From Hoplostethus atlanticus (Eukaryota; Chordata; Actinopteri; Trachichthyiformes; Trachichthyidae), in NCBI GenBank assembly GCA_034670405.1, contig JAXDDX010000003.1, positions 3,209,001 to 3,273,000 on the forward strand: a DNA stretch of 64,000 nt, read 5' to 3'. Shown here piece after piece: positions 13,483 through 24,640 of the stretch. A model generated the notes under the pieces. That model did no database searches, had not been told where the DNA came from, and saw only the letters and a list, made by a program, of their open reading frames with translations. A program made the translations under genes and the position numbers. Numbering within the stretch: the stretch's first letter is position 1; every line of letters starts with the position of its first letter.

Positions 13483-13612
13483 CAGACAGGAAGAGAGAAA
13501 GTGAGAGAGGAGGAAAGGGAGAGTGATGAGGGGGGCTCTACTTCCCCACTCCCTCCCTCTCTCCATCCTTCTCGCCATCCTTCTCTCCCTCCCTCCCTCC
13601 CTCCCTCCTCTC
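13483..13612. repeat. Facing polypurine and polypyrimidine tracts
   Basis: A GA-rich tract (13487-13533) is followed by a CT/CCCT-rich tract (13539-13612, including a CCCT array at about 13580-13608). The arms are roughly complementary, so fold-back or triplex structure is possible. Confidence 0.7.
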
Positions 13613-13734
13613 CACACCAGCGGGGTCCAATTCCTCCACTTGAGCGCTCAGGGCCGGCAGTGGGCTGATTAGACCCGCACCCCCAGCCGCGCTGCGCCGA
13701 GGACTCTGCAGCGGGGACGACTTCAAATGCGCCT

Positions 13735-14620
13735 CGCTCCCGCCGCCCCAAATAAAACCTGACTGGTCCTAATGGACAGGTTTTAATCTCCCTGGGTTAT
13801 TTGAAGATTTCTCCAGCCCGCTGCTGGCCACTGCAGAAATAAATTCCTCTTGCTTTGTTGATTAAACCGCCGCCTCTCCACCGTTGCTTATCGTCCGGCG
13901 ACGAGCCGCTCTTTTTAATTAAAAGTGAGACACCACAAGTGTGCAATTAACAGCTGGTAATTATAGAGCTCTTCAGAAGTGCAACACTCCACCTTCATTT
14001 CAATTATATAATGGACAAGTGGCTTTTTGATCTCCAAATTAGTGAACTCTTGTAATATTTGTTTTGTGGCAGATTTGGAGGGTTAATGGTGGCCTGTGGT
14101 GGCCTCCCTCTTCCATGATTGATGTAAGAGCAGAAAGAGGGATATTAAAAAGTGGAACGGTCCATCAGGAAATGCAAATCACACCTTCATGTTAATGAGC
14201 GGGCGGCAGGCCGGGCCGGCCAGCCGTGGCGTTTCATGTGGGAAAAACAAGCGCCCACTCTGCTGCAAACTGATTAGTACATTTGAATTTGAAAGTTTAA
14301 TTAAGTGCTTCTAATACAGATCGTTTTGGAGACTGACACATAACATTAAATTGTTTGATACTTAATTTGGCTGCCTTTTGATTGCAAGGCAAGCATGGGT
14401 AAATTTGCTACAGCGAAGTGTGTGGAAGCGTTGAGCGCTATCCCAAAGGAGGCAGAAGCCGTGGACTTCATTTAAAACCTTTAACTAATAAGTGATGAAA
14501 ATGTATTTAATGACCAACACACTCTTTGAGCGTATAAAGCGGAACACTTGTTCAGTTTTAATTACAATTGATTTCCATCTATGTACATGGCCGCGGCATT
14601 GTTAGTTTAGAGTTAGCATT
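13735..14620. promoter_or_regulatory. Candidate conserved non-coding block (strongest enhancer-like stretch)
   Basis: Nearly 900 bases without microsatellites, with dense regulatory-type words: TTTTTAATTAAAAG (from 13912), CAATTAACAG and GGTAATTATAG (13945-13965), CAATTATATAATGG, and a perfect octamer ATGCAAAT at 14172-14179 followed by TGTTAATGAG. No frame encodes a recognisable protein. Enhancer function is inferred from composition and from the developmental-regulator context. Confidence 0.4.
14172..14179 (+). promoter_or_regulatory. Octamer (POU/OCT) motif
   Basis: ATGCAAAT is the exact octamer recognised by POU-domain factors. It lies inside the repeat-free 13.7-14.6 kb block. An isolated word match supports binding only weakly. 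Confidence 0.35.
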
Positions 14621-15714
14621 CTTCCTCTCAACACAGTCCATCAATATGAAAAAAAATGTAGACCTTGATTGATTTTTGGCTCAATGAGTGCGTGCAGCAG
14701 GTTGAAATAAGGCGATTATTAATTGGCTGGAAGTCTTTCATGTCTTTGGGGGATGCTTTCCATTCTGGCCCGTTTTACTGGATTGTCGATGTATCAAGTT
14801 GTTCAAAAGAAGTTTAATCTGTGTGTTGTTGTGATTTGTAATTGCTTTATTTCCCTAGTCAATATAGTTCTAATAAAAATGTTTTCCTTGTACAAAAGTC
14901 AGCGCGGTGCTTCGCAACGTGCTCGGTATAAACACACTTTTCTTTCCAACGAGAGAGTTCATGTTCCAAATGTTGCTTATGTTCAAAATATCATTTTCAG
15001 TACGTAAATATTGTGAAATCAGTAACATCACGTTATATTTGTGTAAACATGAAAGAAACGACGACTTTATTGACCATGTTGAAATTGTAACAAGGCTTTG
15101 ATTTGTTTTTTCACTCACTGGATCTGTTAAATATATTTAAAGAAATGCAGCGTAAGAAATACAGGAAGGATATTTTGGTGAAATTCAAGCCCATCACTGA
15201 AAGGATTTAAACCCACTTGTAGAAATACCACCGTATCAAACGCATTAGTGTAAGAGATCTGCTGATAAGTTGCTTTCCTTTAGGCTTAGCTCGTTCATGT
15301 TCAGGCAATCTGTCATTAATTCTACAGCCGTGCCACTCGCAGTATGTACAAAACAGGAAAACCAGAGAGAGAAACATAAAGAGAAAAAAATTATGATGTC
15401 AACAGTCTCAAGTCACTCAAGCACTTTGGAATTTTGCATTGGTGAATATTGGCAGCTCATTGCGAAATAAACACCAAGTATTTAAATTCAAACCAGGTCA
15501 TTATGGATGGTTCTTAAACAAAATGTCAGTCATTAAGGAACGCCATGTGGCTCTGCTTAGAGTCCCTGTGTGTTTTTCTTTTTTTTTTTTTTTGAATTAG
15601 GGAGAAGAAGCAGGGGATTTTCTGGGAGCCTTCCCCTCTGTCTGAATGACACACTGAGCACTATCGTTACAGGGACCGCTTTTCCCATCTACCCCCCCCT
15701 GAGCGTGGGCCCAG

Positions 15715-15715
<1 letters not shown>

Positions 15716-15755
<40 letters not shown>
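15716..15755. repeat. (TG)20 microsatellite
   Basis: A perfect TG run of 40 bases. Confidence 0.97.
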
Positions 15756-15756
<1 letters not shown>

Positions 15757-16288
15757 TCTCAATCTAATCTAAGTCGCTGTTACTGTCATGTTCCTCTCCT
15801 TCCCTCACTGTCCCTCTGCATTCCCACCTCAATCTCACTGTCATTTGGCAGCTGTCACTCTCCATTTATGTTCCCTGCCCACCACCCCTACACACACACA
15901 TGCTAACACACACACACACACACATCACCGTCCATTCTCTTACAAGTAGTAGGTGCAGGTTAGAATAAAAGCACCCTGCATGCTTTTACTATGTATCGCA
16001 CATGAAAGTGAATATCACAAATATCAAAAGATAAATGAAAAGTATGTTTGGGAACCTTTGTCCTCCAATCATGTCAAGACATATTCAGTGTCTATATCAG
16101 TATAAGCAACATCGGATGTTATTGTATCTAGACTGTCTGTATAGCAACTTGGGAATAGCCGTGCTTGCATTGGCATTTCAGCAGTCTGGACCCAATCTAG
16201 CCACATAAATAGCAAAGGAAGGAACAAAATCAGGGAGGAAAAATACATAAAAACCAAATGTACAAACGACAATTTAACAATGTGGTCT

Positions 16289-16485
16289 TGAAACGCCAGG
16301 TCTCGATGTTCGGATGTCAAAACAGCGCAGTGAAACGACGCGTGACGGAGGTCTTAGCGCAGTCAAGCCGATCGGCCTCGCAGTCCTCACACTGACCCTC
16401 GCTGTGCACGTACAGACGGACTACCACGCGAAGCTGCGTATAGCGCCTTATACACAGAGACAACAATCAGCGCACGAGAGCGTAA
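16289..16485. promoter_or_regulatory. CpG-dense patch
   Basis: I count about 22 CpG dinucleotides in roughly 200 bases, against CpG-poor flanks. The patch includes ACGACGCGTGACGG and CACGCGAAG words. It could be a small CpG island, an alternative promoter or an unmethylated enhancer, but no TATA box, exon or splice donor was recognised beside it. Confidence 0.3.
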
Positions 16486-17959
16486 TCCTACTGTATTGTC
16501 CAGTTAAATCACCTGCTAAATAGAGAGACATTGACATCCATAACAAAATAACATAAACACTGCGCTGAGGGGGATTTTGTTGCTCGGGGGCACAGGGCTG
16601 AATGGGTAGCGTTCCAACAATCATTAAACAAACATCCTCTCCAGGACCTTTCAATGCCCGGGCCTATTTCACATGTCGCGGTGCAGTTTTGGAAAGTCTC
16701 CGCAGCCGTGGACATTATTATATGTAACAAGTTCCTGTAACAAAGTTAAGGTAGAATTTGGCCTGCTGCTACGGTGGTGCTAGAAGAAAGCAGACCCTCC
16801 GAGTGGAAAAGCAACCCTCAGACAAAGTCGATCCACATCCAGAGTAGTAAATGGTGGCTGTCAGGTCGGTTGTAGGTGGTCAGCCTTTCACATTAAAATA
16901 CCTCTTGCTTTCCAATAGTTAGTTTTTCTTTCTTTACTATGCACAGACCTCGTTTCTGATTCGACTCAGCTCTTTTTTTAAAGGACTTTTAGGCCCGCTG
17001 TGTCGAAGCAGCACGAGGCAGTTTTTGGAGTACATGGTTTTTATATGCTCATGGTTCCGATTAGAGAAAGCGAGCGAAGGAGAGAGAAGAGGTAGACAGG
17101 GGAAAGAGATAGAGACAGAGGGAACGGAGCAAAGAGGGGATTCTGAATTCATGTGCTCATTGTGCACGGTAAACAATGCCTGTATTGATAACCTCTGACC
17201 TGTCACTATATGGCCACAATGGCATGAACAAAGGCTCTCTTTCACTGGTTTCAAGTGGCGACCAGAGGTGAGAGAAAATGAAGCTGACCAAAGACACGAG
17301 AGAAAAGGCTTTTTAATGGTCTAGAGGTTCCTCCAATAAGCTAGTTCAACCAATTAGATGGAAGAGCAATGCAATGCTGTACATTGAGTTTGTAGCTTGA
17401 TCATACACTGCACATGTTGAAATGCTCACATGCAGATGTCATGTGGCGAGTGTGTGTGTTCTTCTGTGTGTGTGTGCAGTTTTTGTGTGCACATGTCCGT
17501 GAGTAGCTGTGTGTATGTGTGTGTGTGTGTGTGTGTGTCTGAGGTGTCCATCTGATGGGCCTGAGTTTGTCAGATGCCTCAGCCTGGAGTTGCGGGCCAT
17601 TTGTCATCGGTGGGATTCATTATGTGGGTCCCTATCCCCCCCCACCCCCCCCTAGCCCGGGCAGTGTGATCACCACTGACCCCCCGTGACAACCACAGCA
17701 CCTTCATTATGTCACCGCGGCCACCCTGTCACTACGGCAACTCTCTAACTGTCTGGGTGACACCCCTGGGTGGGACTCCAATCTCTCATCTGGGGACCTG
17801 CCTGTCTCTGAGCGTGTCGCTGTGTGTGTGTGTGTCTGTGTGTTTGTGTGTGCATGTGTCCATGTCCATGTGTGTTTATGTTATTGTCTTTGATTTGTGT
17901 CCTTACCTTTCTAGAGGCGCAGACCTTTGCCGAGTAGAAATTGCATCTAGTATCACTTT

Positions 17960-18420
17960 ACAATGGCATCATCAAATTAATTCAATTATTTCCCAGTAGG
18001 TATTGCACAGATGTCTTTTAGTTATCCATTTCTGCGCTGTGTTATTATCTAGCACACTGGACACTGTTGTACTATTACCCCTCCCTCTATTTTCTAATCA
18101 GCAATTATTCAATTATGTCCCATCAGTGGGAGGGTGTTGCCGGTGTCCCCGCCCTGGGCGTTTAGCCCCTGCTCTCCGTCAGGGGGAGACCCCGAGGGCC
18201 CCGCTGAACGCCTGTGATTAGTGTTGCGGCTGCAGAGAGGTGACAGAATCCCTCTTCAAATATTTTGTCTTCATTTTACGGCTCTGAGATGCAATTATGG
18301 AGCAGCAGTTCATTACGGCAGCACGAGGCGCTTCATGTTTTATGCATGCTGCCTCATTTAGGGCCTTTATTAACGAGCCCGGTCTGACCGGGCTGCTGGA
18401 GACTATACCGCAGGCTGAAC
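17960..18420. promoter_or_regulatory. Candidate conserved non-coding block
   Basis: Repeat-free complex sequence with ATCAAATTAATTCAATTATT near 17972, GCAATTATTCAATTATG near 18100, and a dense stretch at 18220-18420 (TTTATGCATGC, GCCTTTATTAACGAG). The regulatory role is inferred. Confidence 0.35.
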
Positions 18421-19104
18421 TATGGCCACCACTGTTTGTGTTTGTGTGGGTGTGTGTGTGTGTGTGTGTGTGCATTTGCTTATGTGAGTGAGCCAGAGCT
18501 AGAGAGCGAGTAAAAGAAACAGAGAAAGAGAGCAACAATGAGGGCTAGATGGAAAATGAAAACAAAAATGAGAACCTGATTGAGAGAAAGTGTGTGTGTG
18601 GTCAGTCTTTTGGTCACTTCACCACCATGCCCTCTCTATCCCACCAGCTGGCCTTGTAACTAAGCATCACTCTGTAGCGTTAAGGCTACCGCAGGTTGGC
18701 TTTGCTTAAGGCAGGAGATTGGAGGGGTGGGGGCAGCAGGGGTGACTAACTACACCTCCCTCAGCTGAAGAAACTCCATCTGCATCCAACATTGAGACAG
18801 ATGAGGCCAATTTGGCCCCTTAAATTTCTGGGCTGTGATGGATGTGGGGTGGCTGTGCACACTGAGAGGTTTGTGGAAGGGTGTGAAGGGAAAGGGGGAG
18901 AGAGGGGAGACAGGTGAGAGAAGGGAGAGAGAACGAAAGCCGAGGTGAGAAAGAGAGAGGGAGTGGCCTGAGGAAAGTGAAGGAAGAGGGGTGAAGGAGA
19001 CTCACCTCTGAGCATTAGTTGTTTCCTGTGTAGGACGATCCCGCTTTGGGAGAGGTTGAATTATTTTAATGGTATTTCTACTTTTTGTAGTACACAGTAG
19101 ACAC

Positions 19105-19152
<48 letters not shown>

Positions 19153-19689
19153 TGAGCTTGAACTCAATGTTGTGAGTACATGGGGCACATCTGAGGTACA
19201 TATTATATCCTATATCCTAGTCTACTCCATCACAGAGGAGCCCGAGCCCTCGTCGCACTGCCTGACTGACCCACCAAGCTGATTGGCTGACAACAAGCAC
19301 TAGTACGGTGTGTTTGCCCGATGCCAATATACAGTATGTGTCAAAACTGGCTTTTCCTGTTTTCAACTGAAGCAAATCTAGAGCTAATGTGGCGTAGCTT
19401 GAAATCGGTGCAGCCAAAAAAAATCTTTGCTGGAAATTTTCTGTTGGGAGGACGGCCAAAGCCATAATTTGCAGAATGCCCACCAGGCGTTTCTTTTCTG
19501 TAGCATTCAGTGTTTGTATAGCACACAGTGTAAACATCTGGGATCCGGGTTATTGATTCACCGATATGTGGCTTCAAGCATTTATTGTGATTCAGGTGGG
19601 CCTGATTAATCATGTCAAACACTTGAATATCGTCAAACTCACATGACAAAAAAATAAAAAATAACATAAACCAAAGCGCTCCTCACATT
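18421..19689. other. Non-coding DNA (no gene seen)
   Basis: Contains TG (18451-18472) and AG (19111-19148) arrays and a purine-rich strand at about 18890-19000. No supported exon. Confidence 0.5.
19111..19148. repeat. (AG)19 microsatellite
   Basis: A perfect AG run. Confidence 0.97.
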
Positions 19690-20180
19690 TTTATGACATT
19701 GCATTTACAGTACAAATTCCAAGCTCTTTTTTCCCAAGTAGTCCGTATGTATTTGCTTCCTATTTTGCCCAGCTTTGGCTGACTGATGGCCCTCTCACTA
19801 CGGAGCACAGCTCCCATCTGCACTGCAGATCAGCCCCCTTTGATAAGAGCTCCCATCCTCAGGCCTACATAAATATTTTATCAAGTATAATGGAAATTGT
19901 CAAATCAATCTAATTGTGTAATGTATTATGAAGACATCAAACTTAAACAAAGCACATATGCTATCATTTCTTTTAACGACTGGGCCAGGCTGGGCTGGGT
20001 TGAGCTGGCGGCTCGGTACCCAGGGGGCCTTCCACAGGGCCGGGGGCTGGCAGCAACCACTCTGGATATACGTCTCCCTCTGCTCTGCCCAGACCTGCCT
20101 CACTCACATTTCATCAAAGGAATCAATTTCTCAAATGTGCACAACTGTGAGCCGTAATTATATTAGGGCCCAATGGCATT
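19690..20180. promoter_or_regulatory. Candidate conserved non-coding block
   Basis: Repeat-free sequence with TACATAAATATTTTATC, GTCAAATCAATCTAATTG and AACAAAGCAC-type words at 19865-19955, then a GC-richer part. It is bounded on the right by the GA array at 20197. The regulatory role is inferred. Confidence 0.35.
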
Positions 20181-20192
20181 TAGCCATGACAT

Positions 20193-20196
<4 letters not shown>

Positions 20197-20242
<46 letters not shown>
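20197..20242. repeat. (GA)23 microsatellite
   Basis: A perfect GA run of about 46 bases. Confidence 0.97.
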
Positions 20243-20245
<3 letters not shown>

Positions 20246-20720
20246 TCGTCTGTGTATGTTTGCATTGACATGTATTGTATCGTTATTATTATAACGTTAA
20301 TAAAATAGAAATTCTATTAACTCTTCCCTCTTGGATTACATATAAATTGTGACTTTCCGCACAATAATTTTTCGATTTAGATTTTTCTGTGTTTCTGCTT
20401 TCAGCAGTACTTTGTCTGGATGTTCTCTTCTCGTTGGGAAGGGCATTACTCTAGCTGCTGCCTAGTCCGATAGAGGGATAGGGATTGAGGAATAGAAGGA
20501 TAGAAGAACACAAAGGTACAGGCGCCCAGAGCAAACAAATCAAAAGCTTAGGATGTGTGACAGGGAGAGGGGGGGGGGGGGGCTGGGCTGGGATTGGATA
20601 TGAGGCGAAGACAGAGGAGATGATGGGATTAATCACCTTTGTCAACACATTCTCTCCATATGTCAATTCAGAGGAGAAAACAGCCAAATCAATACTTTGA
20701 CAAAGCACTGACACTACAAT

Positions 20721-20735
20721 CACACACACACACGC

Positions 20736-20770
<35 letters not shown>
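20721..20770. repeat. (CA)n microsatellite
   Basis: About 25 CA units with two G interruptions. Confidence 0.97.
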
Positions 20771-20771
<1 letters not shown>

Positions 20772-21352
20772 CACAGTGCAAGGACAGGTATTCCTTCAGA
20801 TGAGACTTTGGGTTGGTGTCAGGTTGTGTGAACCAGACACGTCCTGCCATAGCGTCAGGACATCTTTTTACAAATGATTTTGTATCAACATAATCGCAGT
20901 GAGCCGAATGATGTTTTAAATGACAACCCCCACACACACACACACACACACACCTTTCACCTGACTATTCTCTATCTCATCATCTCTCCCTTCCACCCAT
21001 TCTTCCCTCCCTGCTCCCTCCTTGCTTCCTCAGTCCTTCTGATCTCTCCTCCCAGCCTCTCCTGTCATCCTCTGTGTCAGCGTCTGATTCGCCTGGCCCT
21101 TTAAGGCCCAGCTGATGTATGGCTTGTGGAAACAATGTGAGAGCTGGGTTATTATTCTGTTTGCTTTTGCATTTGACAGGTTTGAGTTAGCGTCCGACTG
21201 GGATCCTATCTCATTAGGCCAAATGCTGGGCTAAAACAATCATAAAAATCGTTTGGCAACTGGCGTCCCACTAAGGAGCTCCTGTCAATGCGGGTTAAAG
21301 ATAAACTCAAATTGGAGTCAGGATTGAGAGAGTCAGGGAGAGAAATAAAGAT

Positions 21353-21357
21353 GGAGA

Positions 21358-21395
<38 letters not shown>
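21353..21395. repeat. (GA)n microsatellite
   Basis: A GA run with one GG interruption near its start. Confidence 0.96.
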
Positions 21396-21399
<4 letters not shown>

Positions 21400-21506
21400 C
21401 ATATGCTCCATGCCGTTAGAGACTTAATGATATGAAGTGGTCGGGTTGATGTGGAGGCTTCTCCGCCTCCTCACTGATGATATTGATTGTGGTTTTATGA
21501 CCTAGG

Positions 21507-21507
<1 letters not shown>

Positions 21508-21553
<46 letters not shown>
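21508..21553. repeat. (TG)23 microsatellite
   Basis: A perfect TG run of 46 bases. Confidence 0.97.
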
Positions 21554-21556
<3 letters not shown>

Positions 21557-21705
21557 ACATGCCTGTTTTTATGTGGTTGCTGCACATTTAGCTTTCTTTT
21601 CATGTAATTTCAGCTCATATTGATAATCCCATACAACCCGAGAGGTAGAGGCATGGAGGTCCTGGTTTGTTGGCTGGATTTTAAAAGAATGTACTAAATT
21701 ATGTT

Positions 21706-21707
<2 letters not shown>

Positions 21708-21749
<42 letters not shown>

Positions 21750-21826
21750 TACATTGTATGACACCGTGCTGTACTCTGTTTTTCCATCTTTTATGCAAAC
21801 ATACACATTCTCTCTCTTTCTCTCCT

Positions 21827-21868
<42 letters not shown>
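21708..21868. repeat. Paired (TG)20 and (CT)n-(CA)14 arrays
   Basis: TG repeats (21708-21747) are followed, after a gap of about 60 bases, by CT-rich (21809-21840) and CA (21840-21868) repeats. The TG and CA arms are reverse complements and could pair. Confidence 0.95.
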
Positions 21869-21870
<2 letters not shown>

Positions 21871-21959
21871 CTCTCCCTCATTCTCTTTCTCCCCCTTATC
21901 TTCCCCTCCCCACCCCCGTCCAAACATACATCTTTATCAAGCGGCTGTTGTCAGACAAC

Positions 21960-22330
21960 ATTAGATAATTAATAGGCCATTTGTCAGGCCTGTGAGAAAC
22001 ATGTTAAAATCCCCCAGCAGCTCCCCAGATAAATCCAAGCCGTCCACGCAGACGCCTTTGTTGTGTCGGCCTGCCGTCGGAGCCGTACGTTTACCAGTAA
22101 AGGACCCTCATTATTAATCACAACTAATGCTAATTAATGAGGTGTCTGTGTGCACGGAGGGACCGGCTCTACGTTTCAGTTTGTTGTGCGGTGTTAATTG
22201 GTAACTCGGCCCAAGGCCCTTAATGGAGCGTTTTCCATTCAGAACGGGGAGTAGCGGACGAACACAGAGGGGAGGAGGAAAAAAAAACACACAACGCTCT
22301 CATTAATTAAGACTCTGTTAGGGGCTCTGC
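21960..22330. promoter_or_regulatory. Candidate conserved non-coding block
   Basis: Repeat-free sequence with AGATAATTAATAGGCC, ATTATTAATCACAACTAATGC, TAATTAATGAGG and CATTAATTAAGAC words. The density of TAATTA/ATTAAT is high for so short a segment. The regulatory role is inferred. Confidence 0.4.
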
Positions 22331-22634
22331 TCTGGTCACTGTGGTGTGGGAGAATTTGTGTGCGTGTGTGTGCATGTACAGTGTCTATGCCTGTGTGCAT
22401 TCACGTGCATGTGGGCGCTTGTGCATGTGGCTGTAGAGATGATGTCTTATTATTTGGACATATTTGTATCTATACTTTTTCTTTCTTGCCTCTAACTATA
22501 ATTTTCTGGTGAAAAGTAGTTGAATTGAATCACATCATGAAATGTAAATATTTTAGCTATCCAGTAAAGTCTGTTATAACCTACTGGAGTCATATTTGTC
22601 TCCAGGTGATCAATATTTGTTTTTTTATCTTTTA

Positions 22635-22774
22635 GAAGGGCATTTTTCTGGCATTTCTGCTTTATTGGATAGTTTACAGTGGAGAGAGACAGGAAAGATG
22701 GAAGAGCGAGAGGGGGGATGATGTCCCAGGTCAGGATGTTGCAGGTACAATAAACTGAGCCACCAGGACGCCCC
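22635..22774 (-). mobile_element. tRNA-type teleost SINE, diverged copy
   Basis: Read on the minus strand it starts GGGGCGTCCTGGTGGCTCAG (a box A-like tRNA-derived head), then a CATC-CCCCCTCTC pyrimidine stretch, then TTTCCTGTCTCTCTCCACTGT and an AATAAAG(C)A-rich tail. This layout is a very common fish interspersed repeat. The element is assigned from memory of the family layout, not by search. Confidence 0.65.
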
Positions 22775-23089
22775 TGATGTTATTATGGCAGCGCCTATAC
22801 ATCACTATTAATATCCTGTTAGCCATGTTTCCGCTTGACAGAGTGAGATAGGTGAAATCATCAGAACTTCATTAAACATGGGTACAGCCTGGCTATGCTG
22901 CTACGATTATTACACCTATACATGAAAAGGGGTTCAAAAAAAGACTTTCATAGTAATACTAAAGTATGCTCCACTGTCATTAAGATTTCACTCTTTAGTC
23001 GTCAAATATTGAGAGTTTCAAGAGATAAATTCTGGTAAGTTGACAAACAATGTGTGCTTACAGCTACTTAAGGCAGTGAATGTTTGTGG

Positions 23090-23420
23090 TTTGTATCAGG
23101 CAGCCCCACAGTCACCCCAATGGACCCGGGGACCAAAGGACTCCCAAAAAGCAGCGCTAAGGCCTCCATTAAGCACAAAGACAGAGTTAATTAGGAAGCT
23201 TATTTCCTCTCCCGGGGGCACGGGGCTCTGAACGCTCTCTCCTGTACACCCCGCAGAGGAAATCTAGGCACAAACTGATGCACTGTAATTAACAGTGCTT
23301 AGCAAATCAAACAGCAGCCATTTTCTGATTGGCAGTAGTTGTGAGAGTTGTTCGAATTACCGCTGTCAAATGAAAGATAATGCCTTTTTGTGTGGATGCA
23401 GGGGTGTATGATAAACAACA
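23090..23420. promoter_or_regulatory. Candidate conserved non-coding block
   Basis: Repeat-free sequence with AGAGTTAATTAGGAAGC (near 23184), CTGTAATTAACAGTGC and GAATTACCGCTGTC words. No recognisable protein. The regulatory role is inferred. Confidence 0.35.
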
Positions 23421-23516
23421 ATGAGATGTCTCTCCCAGTGGTCTCTCCCCAAACGTATGTTTAAAGGACACTCATTTTATTGATGAAAGACTCCCACCAA
23501 TTATAGCAAGCATGTA

Positions 23517-23523
23517 CCTCACC

Positions 23524-23562
<39 letters not shown>

Positions 23563-23580
23563 ACACACACCCACACACCA
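23517..23580. repeat. (CA)n/(CCCA)n array
   Basis: CCCA units followed by CA repeats with single interruptions. Confidence 0.93.
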
Positions 23581-24399
23581 CCCTGCATCTAGCCTCAGAA
23601 CTCAGTACCTGTTGTGATTTAGCAGCAGTGCAGTAACCCATGTTAAAAGTGGGTCTTCTACTGTGTCTACATCTTTATATACCATTCTGATATACTCTGT
23701 TTGCTGTAAGTAGTTATTTCTTTCCATGTCTTCCGATTTGAGACTGGAACACGTTTTCATGCTGTTCCTCTGATATTTCCTGGTGTGGAGATACAAACAG
23801 GCAGACTGGGATTTGAGAATTTGGATGGTGACTGATGGAAGGCATCGTGTGTGATCGTGTATGACCTGTAGGACAAGGTTAAGCCCCTCCCACTCGCCTG
23901 TTATCACAGGCAACAAATGATGTCTGTAGATAAGCACGAGATCCGTCCCCATAAGGTGAGGAGTTCATTTCCATATTTCATAAGTTAAGACCCCCATCAA
24001 TCAAACTGGTAGAGCACTGATTGGCTAGTTGGGTCCAGACTGAGTAGATGAATGATGACCTCACCTTACGCCTTATACTGTCATAGCCTGACTAAGAGCG
24101 CTATGAAACTCAGCCTACCAACCTTTTTATCTACAGAGTTTACTCATCGTTTTAGGCTTACATAGATAGATAGAAGTGACAGAGATGATTAATGGAAAAT
24201 GGATGTTTGGTTAAAAGGAGAACGTGACAAAAGAAGGATAGATAGAAAGTCAGACATAAAGTAAGAGCGTGAGACAGAGGTGCAGAGAGAGAGAGAGAGG
24301 GGGGTTGACTAAGTCCACAGGTAGGTTATTTCTCTCTGTAAACATATGTTTCCATTTGTCCCGTGGGTGCGTCCCCTTGGCGTCCCGTTGGCAGTGGCT

Positions 24400-24640
24400 G
24401 GGTCACACCTCCATTAGGGGCTTTGTCACAGTGATTAATAGCTCTTTCTATCATCTTTAATTCACTCCCTGATGATGGCGGCCCTGCTTGCTGCTTGGGG
24501 TAATCGCGTGATGTATGAGTCCGCCCAACACCTCGTGGCAGAGGTGAAAATCATTCCACCCATGCAGATAGCCGGCCCGGGAACAAATGTTTTCCCTCCT
24601 AATAAAAATTAATGAATTTGGCATCGAGCACGAGCGTCTG
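24400..24640. promoter_or_regulatory. Candidate conserved non-coding block
   Basis: Repeat-free sequence including CAGTGATTAATAGC, CTTTAATTCACTCC, GGTAATCGCG and AATAAAAATTAATGAATT. It lies about 3 kb upstream of the PR-domain exon. The regulatory role is inferred. Confidence 0.3.

Larger units (their letters stand above)
9256..13734. other. Non-coding, simple-repeat-rich DNA (no gene seen)
   Basis: Holds TG (9369-9410), TTTC (9727-9769), CT (10900-10939), CA/CT compound (11561-11610) and TG/GA compound (12229-12319) arrays, plus a purine/pyrimidine-rich stretch at 13483-13612. The 157-residue frame at 10407-10880 has no recognisable domain and is treated as chance. Confidence 0.55.
14621..17959. 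other. Non-coding DNA (no gene seen), with a CpG-dense patch
   Basis: AT-rich complex sequence to about 15.5 kb, a T-run at 15578-15592, a TG array at 15716-15755 and TG-rich stretches at 17440-17538 and 17820-17874. A CpG-dense patch lies at 16289-16485. Frames such as 14723-15007 show no recognisable protein. Confidence 0.5.
20181..21959. other. Microsatellite cluster (no gene seen)
   Basis: In under 1.8 kb this holds GA (20197-20242, 21353-21395), G14 (20569-20582), CA (20721-20770, 20930-20953), TG (21508-21553, 21708-21747) and CT-CA (21809-21868) arrays. The densest simple-repeat cluster in the window. Confidence 0.7.
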
